DNA of 64,000 bases from Pseudomonas sp. PDNC002 (lineage in GTDB: Bacteria > Pseudomonadota > Gammaproteobacteria > Pseudomonadales > Pseudomonadaceae), in NCBI RefSeq assembly GCF_016919445.1, contig NZ_CP070356.1:7501-71500 (forward strand), written 5' to 3'. The translations under genes and the position numbers were made by a program. Shown piece after piece: positions 8,752 to 17,102 of this stretch. The notes under the pieces are model-generated. The model worked only from the letters and a program-made list of their open reading frames with translations, did not search any database and had not been told where the DNA came from. Numbering within the stretch: position 1 is the stretch's first letter; each line of letters opens with the position of its first letter.

Positions 8752-10314
8752 GTGAGCCAGACCCTACTCGCCGCCCTGCAGAATCCCGCCCTCTTCCCCC
8801 ATCCGGTCGAAGGATTCCGGGTCATCGAAACTCACATTTCCTGGGTCCTGCTGACTGGCTCGTACGTTTACAAGATCAAGAAGCCAGTGAACTTCGGCTT
8901 TCTCGACTTCACCGACCTCGCCAAGCGCAAACACTTTTGCGAAGAAGAACTGCGCCTGAACCAGCGCCTCACCGACGGCCTCTACCTGGATGTCATGGCC
9001 ATTACCGGCAGCGAGTCCGCTCCGCAGATCGGCGGCGACGGCCCGGCCATCGAGTACATGATCCAGTGCCGCGAGTTCCTGCAAAGCCAACTGCTCAGCG
9101 AAGTCCAGGCGCGGGGCGAACTGAGCGCGGCGCACATCGACGGCCTGGCCAGGCAGATCGCCGACTTCCACCTGCGCACCCCGGTCGTGCCGACGGAGCA
9201 CCCACTGGGTACTCCGGAGGCGTGCATGGCGCCGGTTCGGCAGAACTTCGAGCAGATTCGCCCGCTGCTGTCGGACAAGAACGACCTGCAGCAACTCGAC
9301 GCCCTGGAAGCCTGGGCCGAGTCCAGCTTCGAGCGCCTACACGACGTATTCGCGGCGCGCAAGGCCAACGGTTTCATCCGCGAATGCCACGGCGATATTC
9401 ACCTGGGTAACGCCGCGATCATCGACGGCAAGGTCGTGCTGTTCGACTGCATCGAGTTCAACGAGCCGTTCCGCTTCACCGATGTCACCGCCGACTTCGG
9501 TTTCCTCGCGATGGACCTGGAAGACCGTGGCCTCAAGTGCCTGTCGCGGCGCTTCGTCAGCCAGTACCTGGAATACACCGGCGACTACCAATCCTTGGAC
9601 CTGCTGAACTTCTACAAGGCCTACCGCGCCCTGGTCCGCGCCAAGATCGCGCTGTTCAGCCTGGCCCACCAGAACGACGCAGTACAGAAGGCCGCGACCC
9701 TGCGCCAGTACCGCAACTACGCCAACCTCGCGGAAAGCTACAGCGCCATTCCCTCGCGCTTCCTCGCCGTGACCGTGGGCGCATCCGCTGTCGGCAAGAG
9801 CCAGGTAGCGCTGCGGCTGGTCGAAGCGCTGGGGGCGATCCGCCTGCGCTCCGACGTCGAACGCAAACGCCTGTTCGGCGAGCAGGCCGAGGAGCATCAA
9901 GGCAAGCTCAAGGGCGGCATCTATGACACCGACGCAACCGCCGCCACCTACCAGCGCCTGAACGCCCTGGCCGTGGACATCCTGCGCGCCGGCTATCCGG
10001 TGGTGCTGGACGCCACCTTCCTCAAGCGCGAGCAACGGGCCGCTGCGTGGGAGATCGCCGAGGAGACCGGCATTCCCTTCCTGATCCTCGACTGCCACGC
10101 CCCGGAAGCGGTGATCGCCGGCTGGCTCGCCCAGCGCCAGAGCGAAGGCAACGATCCGTCCGACGCCACCCTGGAAATCATCCAGGCGCAGCTGGCCAAC
10201 CGGGACGCCCTGAGCGACGAGGAACAGCAGCACAGCAAGCGCGTCGACACCCCGGAGGCCGCCAGTCTCGACGCCCTGGTCGCCAGCATCCGCCAGCGCC
10301 TGCCCGGCCTCTGA
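8752..10314 (+). CDS. Two-domain protein: aminoglycoside-phosphotransferase-like kinase fused to a P-loop ATPase/kinase
   Basis: 520 residues from a GTG start at 8752, with an AAAGGA ribosome site ten bases before. The N-terminal part (about 1-330) resembles APH/choline-kinase folds: the YKIKKPV Lys, the catalytic loop ECHGDIHLGNAA and the DCIEFNEPFRF metal-binding Asp. The C-terminal part (about 335-520) has the Walker A GASAVGKS and looks like a small nucleotide kinase of the zeta-toxin/gluconate-kinase type. The family is widespread in proteobacteria and annotated as bifunctional APH/ATP-binding protein. The substrate is unknown, and resistance should not be inferred. It diverges from mrcB. 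Confidence 0.85.
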   Translation: MSQTLLAALQNPALFPHPVEGFRVIETHISWVLLTGSYVYKIKKPVNFGFLDFTDLAKRKHFCEEELRLNQRLTDGLYLDVMAITGSESAPQIGGDGPAIEYMIQCREFLQSQLLSEVQARGELSAAHIDGLARQIADFHLRTPVVPTEHPLGTPEACMAPVRQNFEQIRPLLSDKNDLQQLDALEAWAESSFERLHDVFAARKANGFIRECHGDIHLGNAAIIDGKVVLFDCIEFNEPFRFTDVTADFGFLAMDLEDRGLKCLSRRFVSQYLEYTGDYQSLDLLNFYKAYRALVRAKIALFSLAHQNDAVQKAATLRQYRNYANLAESYSAIPSRFLAVTVGASAVGKSQVALRLVEALGAIRLRSDVERKRLFGEQAEEHQGKLKGGIYDTDATAATYQRLNALAVDILRAGYPVVLDATFLKREQRAAAWEIAEETGIPFLILDCHAPEAVIAGWLAQRQSEGNDPSDATLEIIQAQLANRDALSDEEQQHSKRVDTPEAASLDALVASIRQRLPGL

Positions 10315-10544
10315 CCCACCGTTTGTCGGTCGGAATCGCTCTACACGGCGACTTCCGGCCGTCAATACCGCCGAGCGCCGCGTCTTCGGCGCAGCACATC
10401 GCCCTGCCCCGCTTTCAGGGCGATATCACAAAGCCACGCTTTTCCCAGCCACCGCTACACTTTCCAGGGTGTGTCCGGCCGCTACGAGCAGTTCTCGGCC
10501 TTTTGAAGACCCGACACCCATCGTGCCCATCGCAAGGACCGACG

Positions 10545-10817
10545 ATGAACGACGAACTGCTGCACCTGAAGAACCTTGGCAAGACTTCGGCCCAGTGGCT
10601 GCACGCCGTGGGCATCCATAACGCCAGCGACCTGCGCCGCCTGGGCGCGGTAGGAGCGTACCGCGCGGTGCGCGCCCGGGGCTTTCGCGCCTCCAAGGTA
10701 CTGCTCTATGCCATCGAAGGCGCGCTGCTGGACGTGCACTGGAATGATCTGCCGCCGGCACACAAGGCCGCCCTTCTTGGCGAGTTAGAGACTTTTCCTA
10801 TGCGGAACAAGAGCTAG
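10545..10817 (+). CDS. TfoX C-terminal-domain protein
   Basis: 90 residues from an ATG at 10545, after GCAAGGACC. The whole protein is one TfoX C-terminal domain: LKNLGKTSAQWLHAVGI, SDLRRLGAVGAYRAVRARG, and the closing LLDVHWNDLP. This helix-hairpin-helix-like domain occurs at the end of competence regulators TfoX/Sxy, but the N-terminal TfoX domain is absent. A stand-alone copy is typical of pseudomonads at this position. It may bind nucleic acid or protein; no competence role can be claimed. Confidence 0.85.
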   Translation: MNDELLHLKNLGKTSAQWLHAVGIHNASDLRRLGAVGAYRAVRARGFRASKVLLYAIEGALLDVHWNDLPPAHKAALLGELETFPMRNKS

Positions 10818-10823
10818 CTCACA
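10808..10823 (+). promoter_or_regulatory. Possible Vfr (CRP-type) half site upstream of cbpA
   Basis: CAAGA-N6-TCACA: the right half is perfect and the left half keeps only two of the consensus bases. In P. aeruginosa cbpA is activated by Vfr with cAMP, which makes a site here plausible, about 100 bases before the start. Confidence 0.3.
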
Positions 10824-10922
10824 AGCTCTGTGGGAAACTGTTTACGCAAGGTACCTGCCCGCTTATGGTTTCAGGGCCCTTCGTGCGCCCTCGACCGTCG
10901 CCATATCAAGGAATTACGGCCC

Positions 10923-11723
10923 ATGTACCTACTCGGTGAACAACCTGCCTATGCCGATCGACTGATCAATCGCCTGCAGGGTATTCCGGCACAATTGCTC
11001 GCCGGCCTTGAACCTGCCGGTGAAGCCATTCGCCTGGAGCGGTCCGACGACCTGGAAGGCGAGTTGCCTGGCAAGCACCTGTTCCTCGTCGAGAACGGCC
11101 TGGTCCATGCGCTGGTCGACGAACGTCCGCTGTTCTATCTGCAGGAAGGCGACCTGGTCGGCCTGCGCCAGGGTATCGAGCTGCCGCCCTGCCGCTACGT
11201 GAGCGAAGAGCCGCTGTGCCTGATCCCGTATTCGCGCAGCGAGGTTTTCCGCCACATCCATAGCGATGAGCAGCGCCAGGAGCAGTTCCTGCATTATCTG
11301 ATTGGCCACACCGCGCTGCTGTCGGATGCCCTGGCGCACCTGAAGCAGCCGGAGATCCGTCCCGCCACCGGCTTCCAGCATTTCGCCGCTGGTGCTCAAC
11401 TGATCCAGCAGGGCGACGACGCCGAGCACGTGTTCATCATCATCGAGGGCCATGCCGAGGCGTTCGTCGACGGGCAGAAGGTGGGGGATGTGCAGAAGGA
11501 TGAAATCTTCGGCGCCATGGCCGTGTTCACCCGCGAAAAGCGCAGCGCCACGGTCATCGCCAGCGAGCCCTGCACCGTGATGGTGATTCCGAAGGATCAG
11601 TTCCTCAGCCTGATGCAGAGCAACCCGCGTATCGCCCACAGCCTCATCGAAGGCATGGCGCGGCGCATCGATCTGCTGAACAAGGAAGTCACCCAGCTGC
11701 GCCTGCAACGCCAGCCGGGCTGA
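10923..11723 (+). CDS. cbpA: Cyclic-AMP-binding protein CbpA
   Basis: 266 residues. I place the start at the ATG at 10923, just after AAGGAATT, rather than an ATG 93 bases upstream; MYLLGEQPAYADRL opens a conserved N-terminal region. The C-terminal half holds one clear cyclic-nucleotide-binding domain (about residues 145-255): GAQLIQQGDDAEHVFIIIEG, then a phosphate-binding cassette FGAMAVFTREKRSATVI. That cassette keeps the Arg but has Ala where Glu usually contacts the ribose. There is no DNA-binding domain, unlike Vfr. In P. aeruginosa CbpA is a polar cAMP-binding protein whose expression depends on Vfr. Confidence 0.85.
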   Translation: MYLLGEQPAYADRLINRLQGIPAQLLAGLEPAGEAIRLERSDDLEGELPGKHLFLVENGLVHALVDERPLFYLQEGDLVGLRQGIELPPCRYVSEEPLCLIPYSRSEVFRHIHSDEQRQEQFLHYLIGHTALLSDALAHLKQPEIRPATGFQHFAAGAQLIQQGDDAEHVFIIIEGHAEAFVDGQKVGDVQKDEIFGAMAVFTREKRSATVIASEPCTVMVIPKDQFLSLMQSNPRIAHSLIEGMARRIDLLNKEVTQLRLQRQPG

Positions 11724-11738
11724 GCCCCGCGGCACCAC

Positions 11739-11770
11739 GAAAGCCCGGCCTTGCGCCGGGCTTTTTCGTT
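11739..11770 (+). terminator. Intrinsic terminator after cbpA
   Basis: AAGCCCGGC and GCCGGGCTT pair over a five-base loop, followed by TTTTTCGTT. It insulates cbpA from the prrF1 promoter 50 bases downstream. Confidence 0.85.
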
Positions 11771-11818
11771 CCTGGCGCGATCAATTCCCGGAGGCCCGAA
11801 AAATCTCGCGAAAAGAGG

Positions 11819-11848
11819 TTGACTCTCAAATGATAATGATTATTATTG
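11819..11848 (+). promoter_or_regulatory. prrF1 promoter with overlapping Fur box
   Basis: TTGACT (11819-11824) and TATTAT (11841-11846), spacer 16. The Fur box GATAATGATTATTATTG fills the spacer and -10, so Fe-Fur would block RNA polymerase. The same element recurs 208 bases downstream. Confidence 0.85.
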
Positions 11849-11852
11849 AGTC

Positions 11853-11968
11853 ATCTGGTCGCGAGGCCAGATCGATAACCTCAAGAGACCACGCAGTCGG
11901 ACTCTTCAGATTATCTCCTCATCAGGCTAATCACGGTTTGGACCCGGCACTTTGCCGGGTCTTTTTTT
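11853..11968 (+). ncRNA. prrF1: Iron-responsive small RNA PrrF1
   Basis: Fur-repressed sRNA of about 115 nt that, with Hfq, represses mRNAs of iron-rich proteins when iron is low (functional analogue of RyhB). The start is inferred seven bases after the -10; the end is the GACCCGGCA-N-TGCCGGGTC hairpin with seven T. The central segment (ACTCTTCAGATTATCTCC, then TCATCAGGCTAATC) is the conserved PrrF core. From 11881 to the terminator it differs from the second copy at one base. Immediately downstream of cbpA, as in P. aeruginosa. Confidence 0.9.
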
Positions 11969-12026
11969 GCCCGGATTTTGTGGGGAGGCGCTCTCTCATT
12001 CGCCTCAACCGGTACGCAAAAAAGTG

Positions 12027-12055
12027 TTGACTCTCAAATGATAATGGTTATTATT
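12027..12055 (+). promoter_or_regulatory. prrF2 promoter with overlapping Fur box
   Basis: TTGACT (12027-12032) and TATTAT (12049-12054), spacer 16. The Fur box GATAATGGTTATTATT differs from the first copy by one base (A to G), which may weaken Fur binding slightly. Confidence 0.85.
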
Positions 12056-12060
12056 ACTGC

Positions 12061-12176
12061 AACTGGCTGCGAGGCCAGCCGGATAAGCTCAAGAGACCAC
12101 GCAGTCGGACTCTTCAGATTATCTCCTCATCAGGCTAATCACGGTTTGGACCCGGCATTTTGCCGGGTCTTTTTTT
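12061..12176 (+). ncRNA. prrF2: Iron-responsive small RNA PrrF2
   Basis: Second PrrF copy in tandem, same length and terminator as PrrF1. The first 20-30 nt differ (AACTGGCTGCGAGGCCAG against ATCTGGTCGCGAGGCCAG), while the pairing core and terminator stem are the same. Read-through of the PrrF1 terminator would give a PrrH-type RNA of about 320 nt spanning both copies and the 92-base spacer, as known in P. aeruginosa under haem control. Confidence 0.9.
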
Positions 12177-12223
12177 GCCTGCGTTTTGCTGCCCCTTCTT
12201 CCTTTCTCGGTTTCCAGCGTCAA

Positions 12224-12250
12224 TGAAAACGGGGCCCGCAGGCCCCGTCA
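12224..12250 (-). terminator. Intrinsic terminator of the phuSTUVW operon
   Basis: Minus strand ACGGGGCC-TGCG-GGCCCCGT followed by TTTTC, just past the phuW stop and facing the prrF2 terminator. Confidence 0.75.
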
Positions 12251-12253
12251 GGT

Positions 12254-13150
12254 TCACATCTTGCCGCGCAACGCCGCGCAGTGATCCTGTGGCGGCTGTG
12301 CTGGCGTGTACCACACGTAGTCGGCCTGCCCAGGCGCCACGGTCCTGCCGACCTCCGCCAGCATCAATACCTGCAGTCCCTCCCCGGCGCCCAGATCCTG
12401 CAGATGCAGCGGAACACCCAGGTCTCGACGCGCATGGAAGCCGCCAGCGATCAGCAGCGCCGGCTCGGGCGCGGCCTTGAAGCGCTCCGCCATGCGCCGA
12501 TCACGTTGCTGCTGCACGGCCAACATGGCCGGCAACTGGCTTTCCGGCAGCAGGCCACAGTGGGATTCGCGGATATCGACCAGTAGTGCGTCACGCACGG
12601 TGCTCTGGGTGGATTGCGCGCCCTGCAGCGCCGGCATCTGCTTATAGATACCCATGATCTCGCTGCGGTCCAGGTTCGCCGACAGCAGCGGCGCCGGCTG
12701 CTTCACCAGCCAGGTCAGCAGCGGACCGTACTGCGACCAGTCCCAACCCTTTTGCCACTGCAGCGCGCCGATCAAGTCCGCAGGCGCTTCGCCCTTCGCG
12801 GCGGCTGCTTGGGTGGCAGTGACCGCCTCCTGCTGGTTCGGATTGAGCATTTCCAGCAGCACGCTGCCGCTCGCACGGCGCTCGGCGAGCGCGCGCACCA
12901 GCCAGAGTTCGAGAGCGTGGTGATCCGGATTATCGTGCTGCTCGCCAACCATCACCCGCGGGGCGGCAGCCAGGCGATCTAGCAGTTGCGCCGGCGACAG
13001 TCGTTCGCCGCTACGCAGGTCGAGGATTGCGCCCAGCTCGGCACTGTCGCGCCCTTCCGGGCTCTGCCAGACCGGCAGCGGTGGCGCGGCAGTCTGGCTC
13101 TGGCAGGCGGCAAGCAACGCCGCCAGCACAGGAATGAGCAGGTACTTCAT
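12254..13150 (-). CDS. phuW: ChaN-family haem-associated lipoprotein PhuW
   Basis: 298 residues with a lipoprotein signal (MKYLLIPVLAALLAAC; acylated Cys16). The body matches the ChaN/DUF399 fold: RVMVGEQHDNPDHHALELWLVRAL near residue 70, LLEMLNPNQQ, and GGFHARRDLGVPLHLQ near the end. Campylobacter ChaN binds haem as a dimer at the outer membrane. Last gene of phuSTUVW, 11 bases after phuV, so a role in periplasmic haem handling is likely but unproven. Confidence 0.85.
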   Translation of the reverse strand: MKYLLIPVLAALLAACQSQTAAPPLPVWQSPEGRDSAELGAILDLRSGERLSPAQLLDRLAAAPRVMVGEQHDNPDHHALELWLVRALAERRASGSVLLEMLNPNQQEAVTATQAAAAKGEAPADLIGALQWQKGWDWSQYGPLLTWLVKQPAPLLSANLDRSEIMGIYKQMPALQGAQSTQSTVRDALLVDIRESHCGLLPESQLPAMLAVQQQRDRRMAERFKAAPEPALLIAGGFHARRDLGVPLHLQDLGAGEGLQVLMLAEVGRTVAPGQADYVWYTPAQPPQDHCAALRGKM

Positions 13151-13161
13151 GAAGACTCCTT

Positions 13162-13929
13162 TCAGCGAGCGATGATCAGCGGATGGCCGCGCTCGGGATG
13201 TTCGTGCACCAGCACGTCGAGACCGAAGACCGTACGCAGCGGCTCGGCGCGCAGCACCTCATGTGGCGTGCCCAACAGGTGCGCTCGGGTCTCGTGCAAC
13301 AACAGCAGGCGATCGCAGTAGCGCGCCGCCAGGTTGAGGTCATGGAGGATCACCAGTACCGCCGCGCCGCGACCGGCGAATTCGCGCACGGCCTGCAAGG
13401 TGGTGTGCTGGTGCAACGGGTCGAGCGCCGACGTCGGCTCGTCCAACAGCAGGATCTGCTCCGCACCACCTGGCCAGAGCTGCGCCAGCACGCGGGCCAG
13501 ATGGACCCGCTGGCGCTCGCCGCCGGACAACGCCAGATAGCTGCGTCCGGCCAGATGCGAGGCATCTGCGGCGGCCATCGCTTCGCGGATGATCTCGTCG
13601 TCCCGCTGCCGGCCGCTGTCGTGAGGCAGGCGGCCAAATCCAACCACGGACTCCACGGTGAACGCGAAATTCAGCGAAGAGGATTGCGGCAGCACCGCCA
13701 GCCGACGCGCCCGCGCGGTGCCCTGCCAGTCGTCCAGCGGACGACCATCGAGACTCACCGTGCCACTCGCCAGCGGCAACTCGCCGTTCAGGGCGCCAAG
13801 CAGGGTGCTCTTGCCCGCGCCGTTCGGTCCGAGCACGCCAAGCACTTCGCCGGGCAGCAACGTCACGCTGACATCCTGCAGGACCGTCTGAGCGCCGCGC
13901 TTCACGATCAGCTTGTCTGCGCTCAGCAT
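13162..13929 (-). CDS. phuV: Haem ABC transporter ATP-binding protein
   Basis: Cytoplasmic ATPase that powers haem import through PhuU. 255 residues, HmuV type: Walker [11 protein letters not shown]-loop in [14 protein letters not shown], signature [15 protein letters not shown], Walker [13 protein letters not shown] and H-loop [12 protein letters not shown]. The ATG shares a base with the phuU stop (TGATG at 13927-13931), so the subunits are made in coupled fashion. Confidence 0.96.
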   Translation of the reverse strand: MLSADKLIVKRGAQTVLQDVSVTLLPGEVLGVLGPNGAGKSTLLGALNGELPLASGTVSLDGRPLDDWQGTARARRLAVLPQSSSLNFAFTVESVVGFGRLPHDSGRQRDDEIIREAMAAADASHLAGRSYLALSGGERQRVHLARVLAQLWPGGAEQILLLDEPTSALDPLHQHTTLQAVREFAGRGAAVLVILHDLNLAARYCDRLLLLHETRAHLLGTPHEVLRAEPLRTVFGLDVLVHEHPERGHPLIIAR

Positions 13930-14966
13930 CAGGAACGCCCTCGCATCAGCAGATAAAGGAAGAACGGTGCGCCAATCAGCGCGGTGACGATGCCTATCGG
14001 CAACTCCGCCGGCGCCAGCGCCAGCCGCGCTACCAGATCGGCGAGCAGCAGGAGGATCGCGCCGCCGAACATCGAGGCCGGCAACAGCACGCGGTGATCC
14101 GGACCGACGATCAGGCGCAGCAGGTGCGGCACCACCAGGCCGATGAAGCCGATCATGCCGGCCGCCGCCACCGCGGCACCGACGCCGAGCGCCGTACAGA
14201 GGATCAGTTCGACCTTCAGCCGCTCGACGTCAAAGCCCAGGTGGCGCGCCTCGGACTCGCCCAGCAGCAGCGCGTTCAGCGCATCCACCCGGCGCGGCAG
14301 CCAGCACGCCACCAGCAGGGTGATCAGCAACAGCGGCCACAGACGCGGGTAGCTCGCGCCATTGAGGCTGCCGAGGTTCCAGAAGGTCAGGGTGCGCAGC
14401 GTGGCGTCGTCGGCGAGATAGGTGAACAAGCCGATCAGCGCGCCGGCCAGCGCTGTGAGCGCGATGCCGGCGAGCAGCATGGTGGCCACGCTGGTCTGGC
14501 CATTGTGGCGGCCCAGACGGTATACCAGCGCGGTCACCAACAGTCCGCCAGCGAACGCGCACGCCGACAACAGATAAGGCGCGAGGGCTTCCGGCAGGCC
14601 ACCCATGGACGCGCCGAAGACGATGGCGATGGCCGCGCCGAGGGCCGCCCCGCTGGAGACGCCGATCAGGCCGGGGTCCGCCAGGGGATTGCGAAACAAT
14701 CCCTGCATGGCTACGCCGGCCAATGCCAGCACACCGCCGGTGGCGACACCGAGCAGCGTGCGAGGCAAACGAATCTGCCCAACGATCAGTTCAGCCTGGC
14801 CGAGGTTGTCACCGGAGACCGGCAAGCCCACCAGGCGCGCCAGGGCGCGCAGGGTATCGCCCAGCGGCAGGCTCACCGGCCCGAGGGCCAGTGAGAGCCA
14901 GAGAACCAGCAGCAGGAGAAAACCGAGGAGCAGGAACAGCGGTCGAGCGGCAACGATCCGAGTCAA
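13929..14966 (-). CDS. phuU: Haem ABC transporter permease
   Basis: FecCD/BtuC-type inner-membrane permease of 345 residues with about ten hydrophobic helices. [43 protein letters not shown] family blocks occur near residues 75-115, and the coupling-helix region [13 protein letters not shown] near 260. The start is TTG (14964-14966), overlapping the phuT stop as TTGA, with GGAAGG six bases before it. An ATG-only gene caller would miss or shorten this gene. Confidence 0.94.
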   Translation of the reverse strand: MTRIVAARPLFLLLGFLLLLVLWLSLALGPVSLPLGDTLRALARLVGLPVSGDNLGQAELIVGQIRLPRTLLGVATGGVLALAGVAMQGLFRNPLADPGLIGVSSGAALGAAIAIVFGASMGGLPEALAPYLLSACAFAGGLLVTALVYRLGRHNGQTSVATMLLAGIALTALAGALIGLFTYLADDATLRTLTFWNLGSLNGASYPRLWPLLLITLLVACWLPRRVDALNALLLGESEARHLGFDVERLKVELILCTALGVGAAVAAAGMIGFIGLVVPHLLRLIVGPDHRVLLPASMFGGAILLLLADLVARLALAPAELPIGIVTALIGAPFFLYLLMRGRS

Positions 14967-15856
14967 GGACGACCTTCCGAGTTCAGGGCTTGCGCGGAAG
15001 GATAAAAGGCCTTGGAGAGGCTAGCCAGCCCGTCGGGGATGCGCGGGCCGAGGCCGCCCACCAGCAGGGTCGGATCGATCACCAGTACGCGACCGTCACG
15101 CACTGCACTGGTCGCCGCCAGCCCAGGGTTCTGCTGGGTCAGCGCGGCGCGCGCTTTGTCGCCGTCCAGGGCACGATCGGTCAGCACGACGACCTGCGGG
15201 TCGAGGGCGGTGAGCGCCTCGGTGGAGAGCGTCTTGTAGCCGGTATGGGTAGCCAGGTTCTTGCCGCCGGCATGCTGGATCAGCCAGTCGCCCGCGGTGT
15301 CCTGACCGGCCACCAGCAGGTTGCCGCCAGCATGGCCGACCAGCAGGATCACACCCGGAGCGGTCTGCGCGGCCTGAGCCTTCTTCACCCAGGCCTCCTG
15401 GGCGCCGAGGCGCGCATCGAACTCCGCCGCGACCTGCTTGGCCTTGTCCGGCGTACCGAGCAGTTCGCCCAGGCGCCGCAGGTTGTCCTGCACGGTTTTC
15501 TCGTCGGCCTTGGCCGACAGTGTCTCGATCCGCACGCCCGCGGCACGCAGTTGCTGCAGCACCGGCGGTGGGCCCATTTCTTCGCTGCCGAGCAAAACAT
15601 CCGGCTTCAGCGCGAGGATGCCTTCGGCCGCCAGCTGACGCTGGTAACCGATCTTCGGCAGCTTCTGCAGGCTCTGCGGGTGCAAGCTGGTGGTGTCGAC
15701 GCCAACCAGTTTGGTCTCGCCGCCCAGGGCGACCACCCACTCGCTCAGCGAACCACCGGCGCTGACCCAACGCTGCGGCAGGGTATCGGCCACCACGCTG
15801 GAGGCGGCCAGGCAGAGGCCGGCAAAAAGGCCGGCCAGCAACGGACGTGCAGTCAT
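14963..15856 (-). CDS. phuT: Periplasmic haem-binding protein
   Basis: Carries haem from the outer-membrane receptor to PhuUV. 297 residues from the ATG at 15854-15856, which is followed by a clear signal peptide (MTARPLLAGLFAGLCLAASSVVA); a longer frame upstream has no such signal and overlaps phuS. The class III binding-protein fold shows RWVSAGGSLSEWVVALG, then PKIGYQRQLAAEGILALKPDVL, whose Tyr is the likely haem ligand. Eleven bases separate it from phuS. Confidence 0.94.
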   Translation of the reverse strand: MTARPLLAGLFAGLCLAASSVVADTLPQRWVSAGGSLSEWVVALGGETKLVGVDTTSLHPQSLQKLPKIGYQRQLAAEGILALKPDVLLGSEEMGPPPVLQQLRAAGVRIETLSAKADEKTVQDNLRRLGELLGTPDKAKQVAAEFDARLGAQEAWVKKAQAAQTAPGVILLVGHAGGNLLVAGQDTAGDWLIQHAGGKNLATHTGYKTLSTEALTALDPQVVVLTDRALDGDKARAALTQQNPGLAATSAVRDGRVLVIDPTLLVGGLGPRIPDGLASLSKAFYPSAQALNSEGRP

Positions 15857-15867
15857 CGACCTTCTCC

Positions 15868-16923
15868 TCAGAGCGCCGCGTAGGATTCGGCGAGCTCGCG
15901 CCATTCTTCCAGCTCCGGCACGCCGGGCTTGCGCGCACCGAAGACCTGCAGCACCAGTTCGCCGTCGGCATCGAAGGCTTCCCAGCTGGTGATCACACCG
16001 TCGCTGCTGGGCTTGCGCACGCGCCACAGCTCGACCACGCCCGGCGTTTTCAGGTGCAGGTTGAACAGCGGGTCGAGGACGTTGAACCAGTCGTCCATCC
16101 ACTTGAGGTTGTCGACGGTGCCGGTGTGGATCTGGATGCAGTGGGCGTTACCGACGAAGATCATGATCGGCACGCGGCGCTCGCCAGCGGTTTCCAGCAG
16201 GCGCGGCAGTTCGGCGGTGTCCAGCGGCTCGGCCCACTCGCGGCCGGCCAGGCGTAGCGCCTGGGTACGCTGGACCTTGTGCTTCTTCAACAGGGCGAAG
16301 AAGTGGTGGGTGTCCTTCAGCGCCGCCCAACCCTCGCGCAGGGCGCCCGAGTCGATCTCGGCATCGTCCAGCGGCGCGGCCTTGGGCTCCAGCGGAGCCA
16401 GGTCCAGGAGCGCGCTTTGCTCATCGGCGGTGAAGCGCTGTACCAGCGGCTCCCAGGCGGAAACCTCGCTCTGCTCGGTGAGGAACACCTTGTGCACCGC
16501 GGTACCCTGACGGTCGAACACCTGGATGCTGCGCTGGATGCCATGGGCGGTTTGCTCGCTGATGGCGAAAGCGCTGGCCCAGCCGCCGAGGAACAGGCGC
16601 AGGTCGATGTCCGGGGATACCACCAGGCCCATCTGGCCATTGGCCGAGACGGTGACCTCCTGATACGGCCCCTTGCGCTCGTGCACGCAGTGCTCGTTGC
16701 GGGTCAGCGCCATGATCTGACCGAGCTCGCCAAGCGCCGGCAGTAACGCTGCCCAGTCGGTGTTCAGGCGAACGGCATCCACACCCAGGCGGCTGGCGGT
16801 CAGCTCGGCCTCGCTCACATCCAGGTGTTGCGCGGCATCGCGGGCACGCAGGCGCGGCTTCTCGGCGCGCAGGGCTTGCCAGGCGCGGTACAGCTCGGAA
16901 GCCGGCGCAGAAAGGGTCGTCAT
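15868..16923 (-). CDS. phuS: Cytoplasmic haem-trafficking protein PhuS
   Basis: HemS/ChuX-family protein that takes imported haem to the haem oxygenase; apo-PhuS is reported in P. aeruginosa to bind the prrF1 promoter region. 351 residues from the ATG at 16921-16923 (MTTLSAPASELYR), eight bases after GAGGA; two upstream ATGs lack a ribosome site. Duplicated HemS halves are visible. The haem-binding His cluster is in KDTHHFFALLKKHK, matching the His209/210/212 region of the P. aeruginosa protein. First gene of phuSTUVW and divergent from phuR. Confidence 0.93.
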   Translation of the reverse strand: MTTLSAPASELYRAWQALRAEKPRLRARDAAQHLDVSEAELTASRLGVDAVRLNTDWAALLPALGELGQIMALTRNEHCVHERKGPYQEVTVSANGQMGLVVSPDIDLRLFLGGWASAFAISEQTAHGIQRSIQVFDRQGTAVHKVFLTEQSEVSAWEPLVQRFTADEQSALLDLAPLEPKAAPLDDAEIDSGALREGWAALKDTHHFFALLKKHKVQRTQALRLAGREWAEPLDTAELPRLLETAGERRVPIMIFVGNAHCIQIHTGTVDNLKWMDDWFNVLDPLFNLHLKTPGVVELWRVRKPSSDGVITSWEAFDADGELVLQVFGARKPGVPELEEWRELAESYAAL

Positions 16924-17007
16924 CGCAGAAATCCTCATTCGTAAGATGGCCTGCCGCGGCGCGGCGGCATGGGACGAACTCTGCCACAACAAAATTAATA
17001 AATCTAT

Positions 17008-17047
17008 TTGATAATAATTTGCATTTAGATTTGGAGGCGATTAAGGT
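17008..17047 (+). promoter_or_regulatory. Fur box and promoter between phuS and phuR
   Basis: GATAATAATTTGCATTTA (17010-17027) fits a Fur box in an otherwise GC-rich region. It overlaps a plausible phuR promoter, TTGCAT (17019-17024) with TAAGGT (17042-17047), spacer 17. The same box lies upstream of divergent phuS and could repress both. Confidence 0.7.
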
Positions 17048-17102
17048 CGGCGCCGATTCTTCGACGGCCATGTGCCATCTCCGATAACAATCAGGTGCTC
17101 CC

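Larger units (their letters stand above)
11819..12176 (+). repeat. Tandem direct repeat carrying prrF1 and prrF2 (208-bp period)
   Basis: Promoter, Fur box, sRNA and terminator are duplicated head to tail at a 208-base offset. The copies are near-identical across the promoter and the 3' 90 bases and divergent in the first 25 transcribed bases and the spacer. Confidence 0.9.

Noticed and set aside
8752-10314. Aminoglycoside resistance gene
   Set aside because: APH-like fold only; the fusion family is a core chromosomal gene in pseudomonads and nothing suggests drug modification.
16985-17004. A-rich CAACAAAATTAATAAA considered as an Hfq/Crc site for phuR
   Set aside because: It lies upstream of the Fur box and the likely phuR start, so it is probably not in the mRNA.
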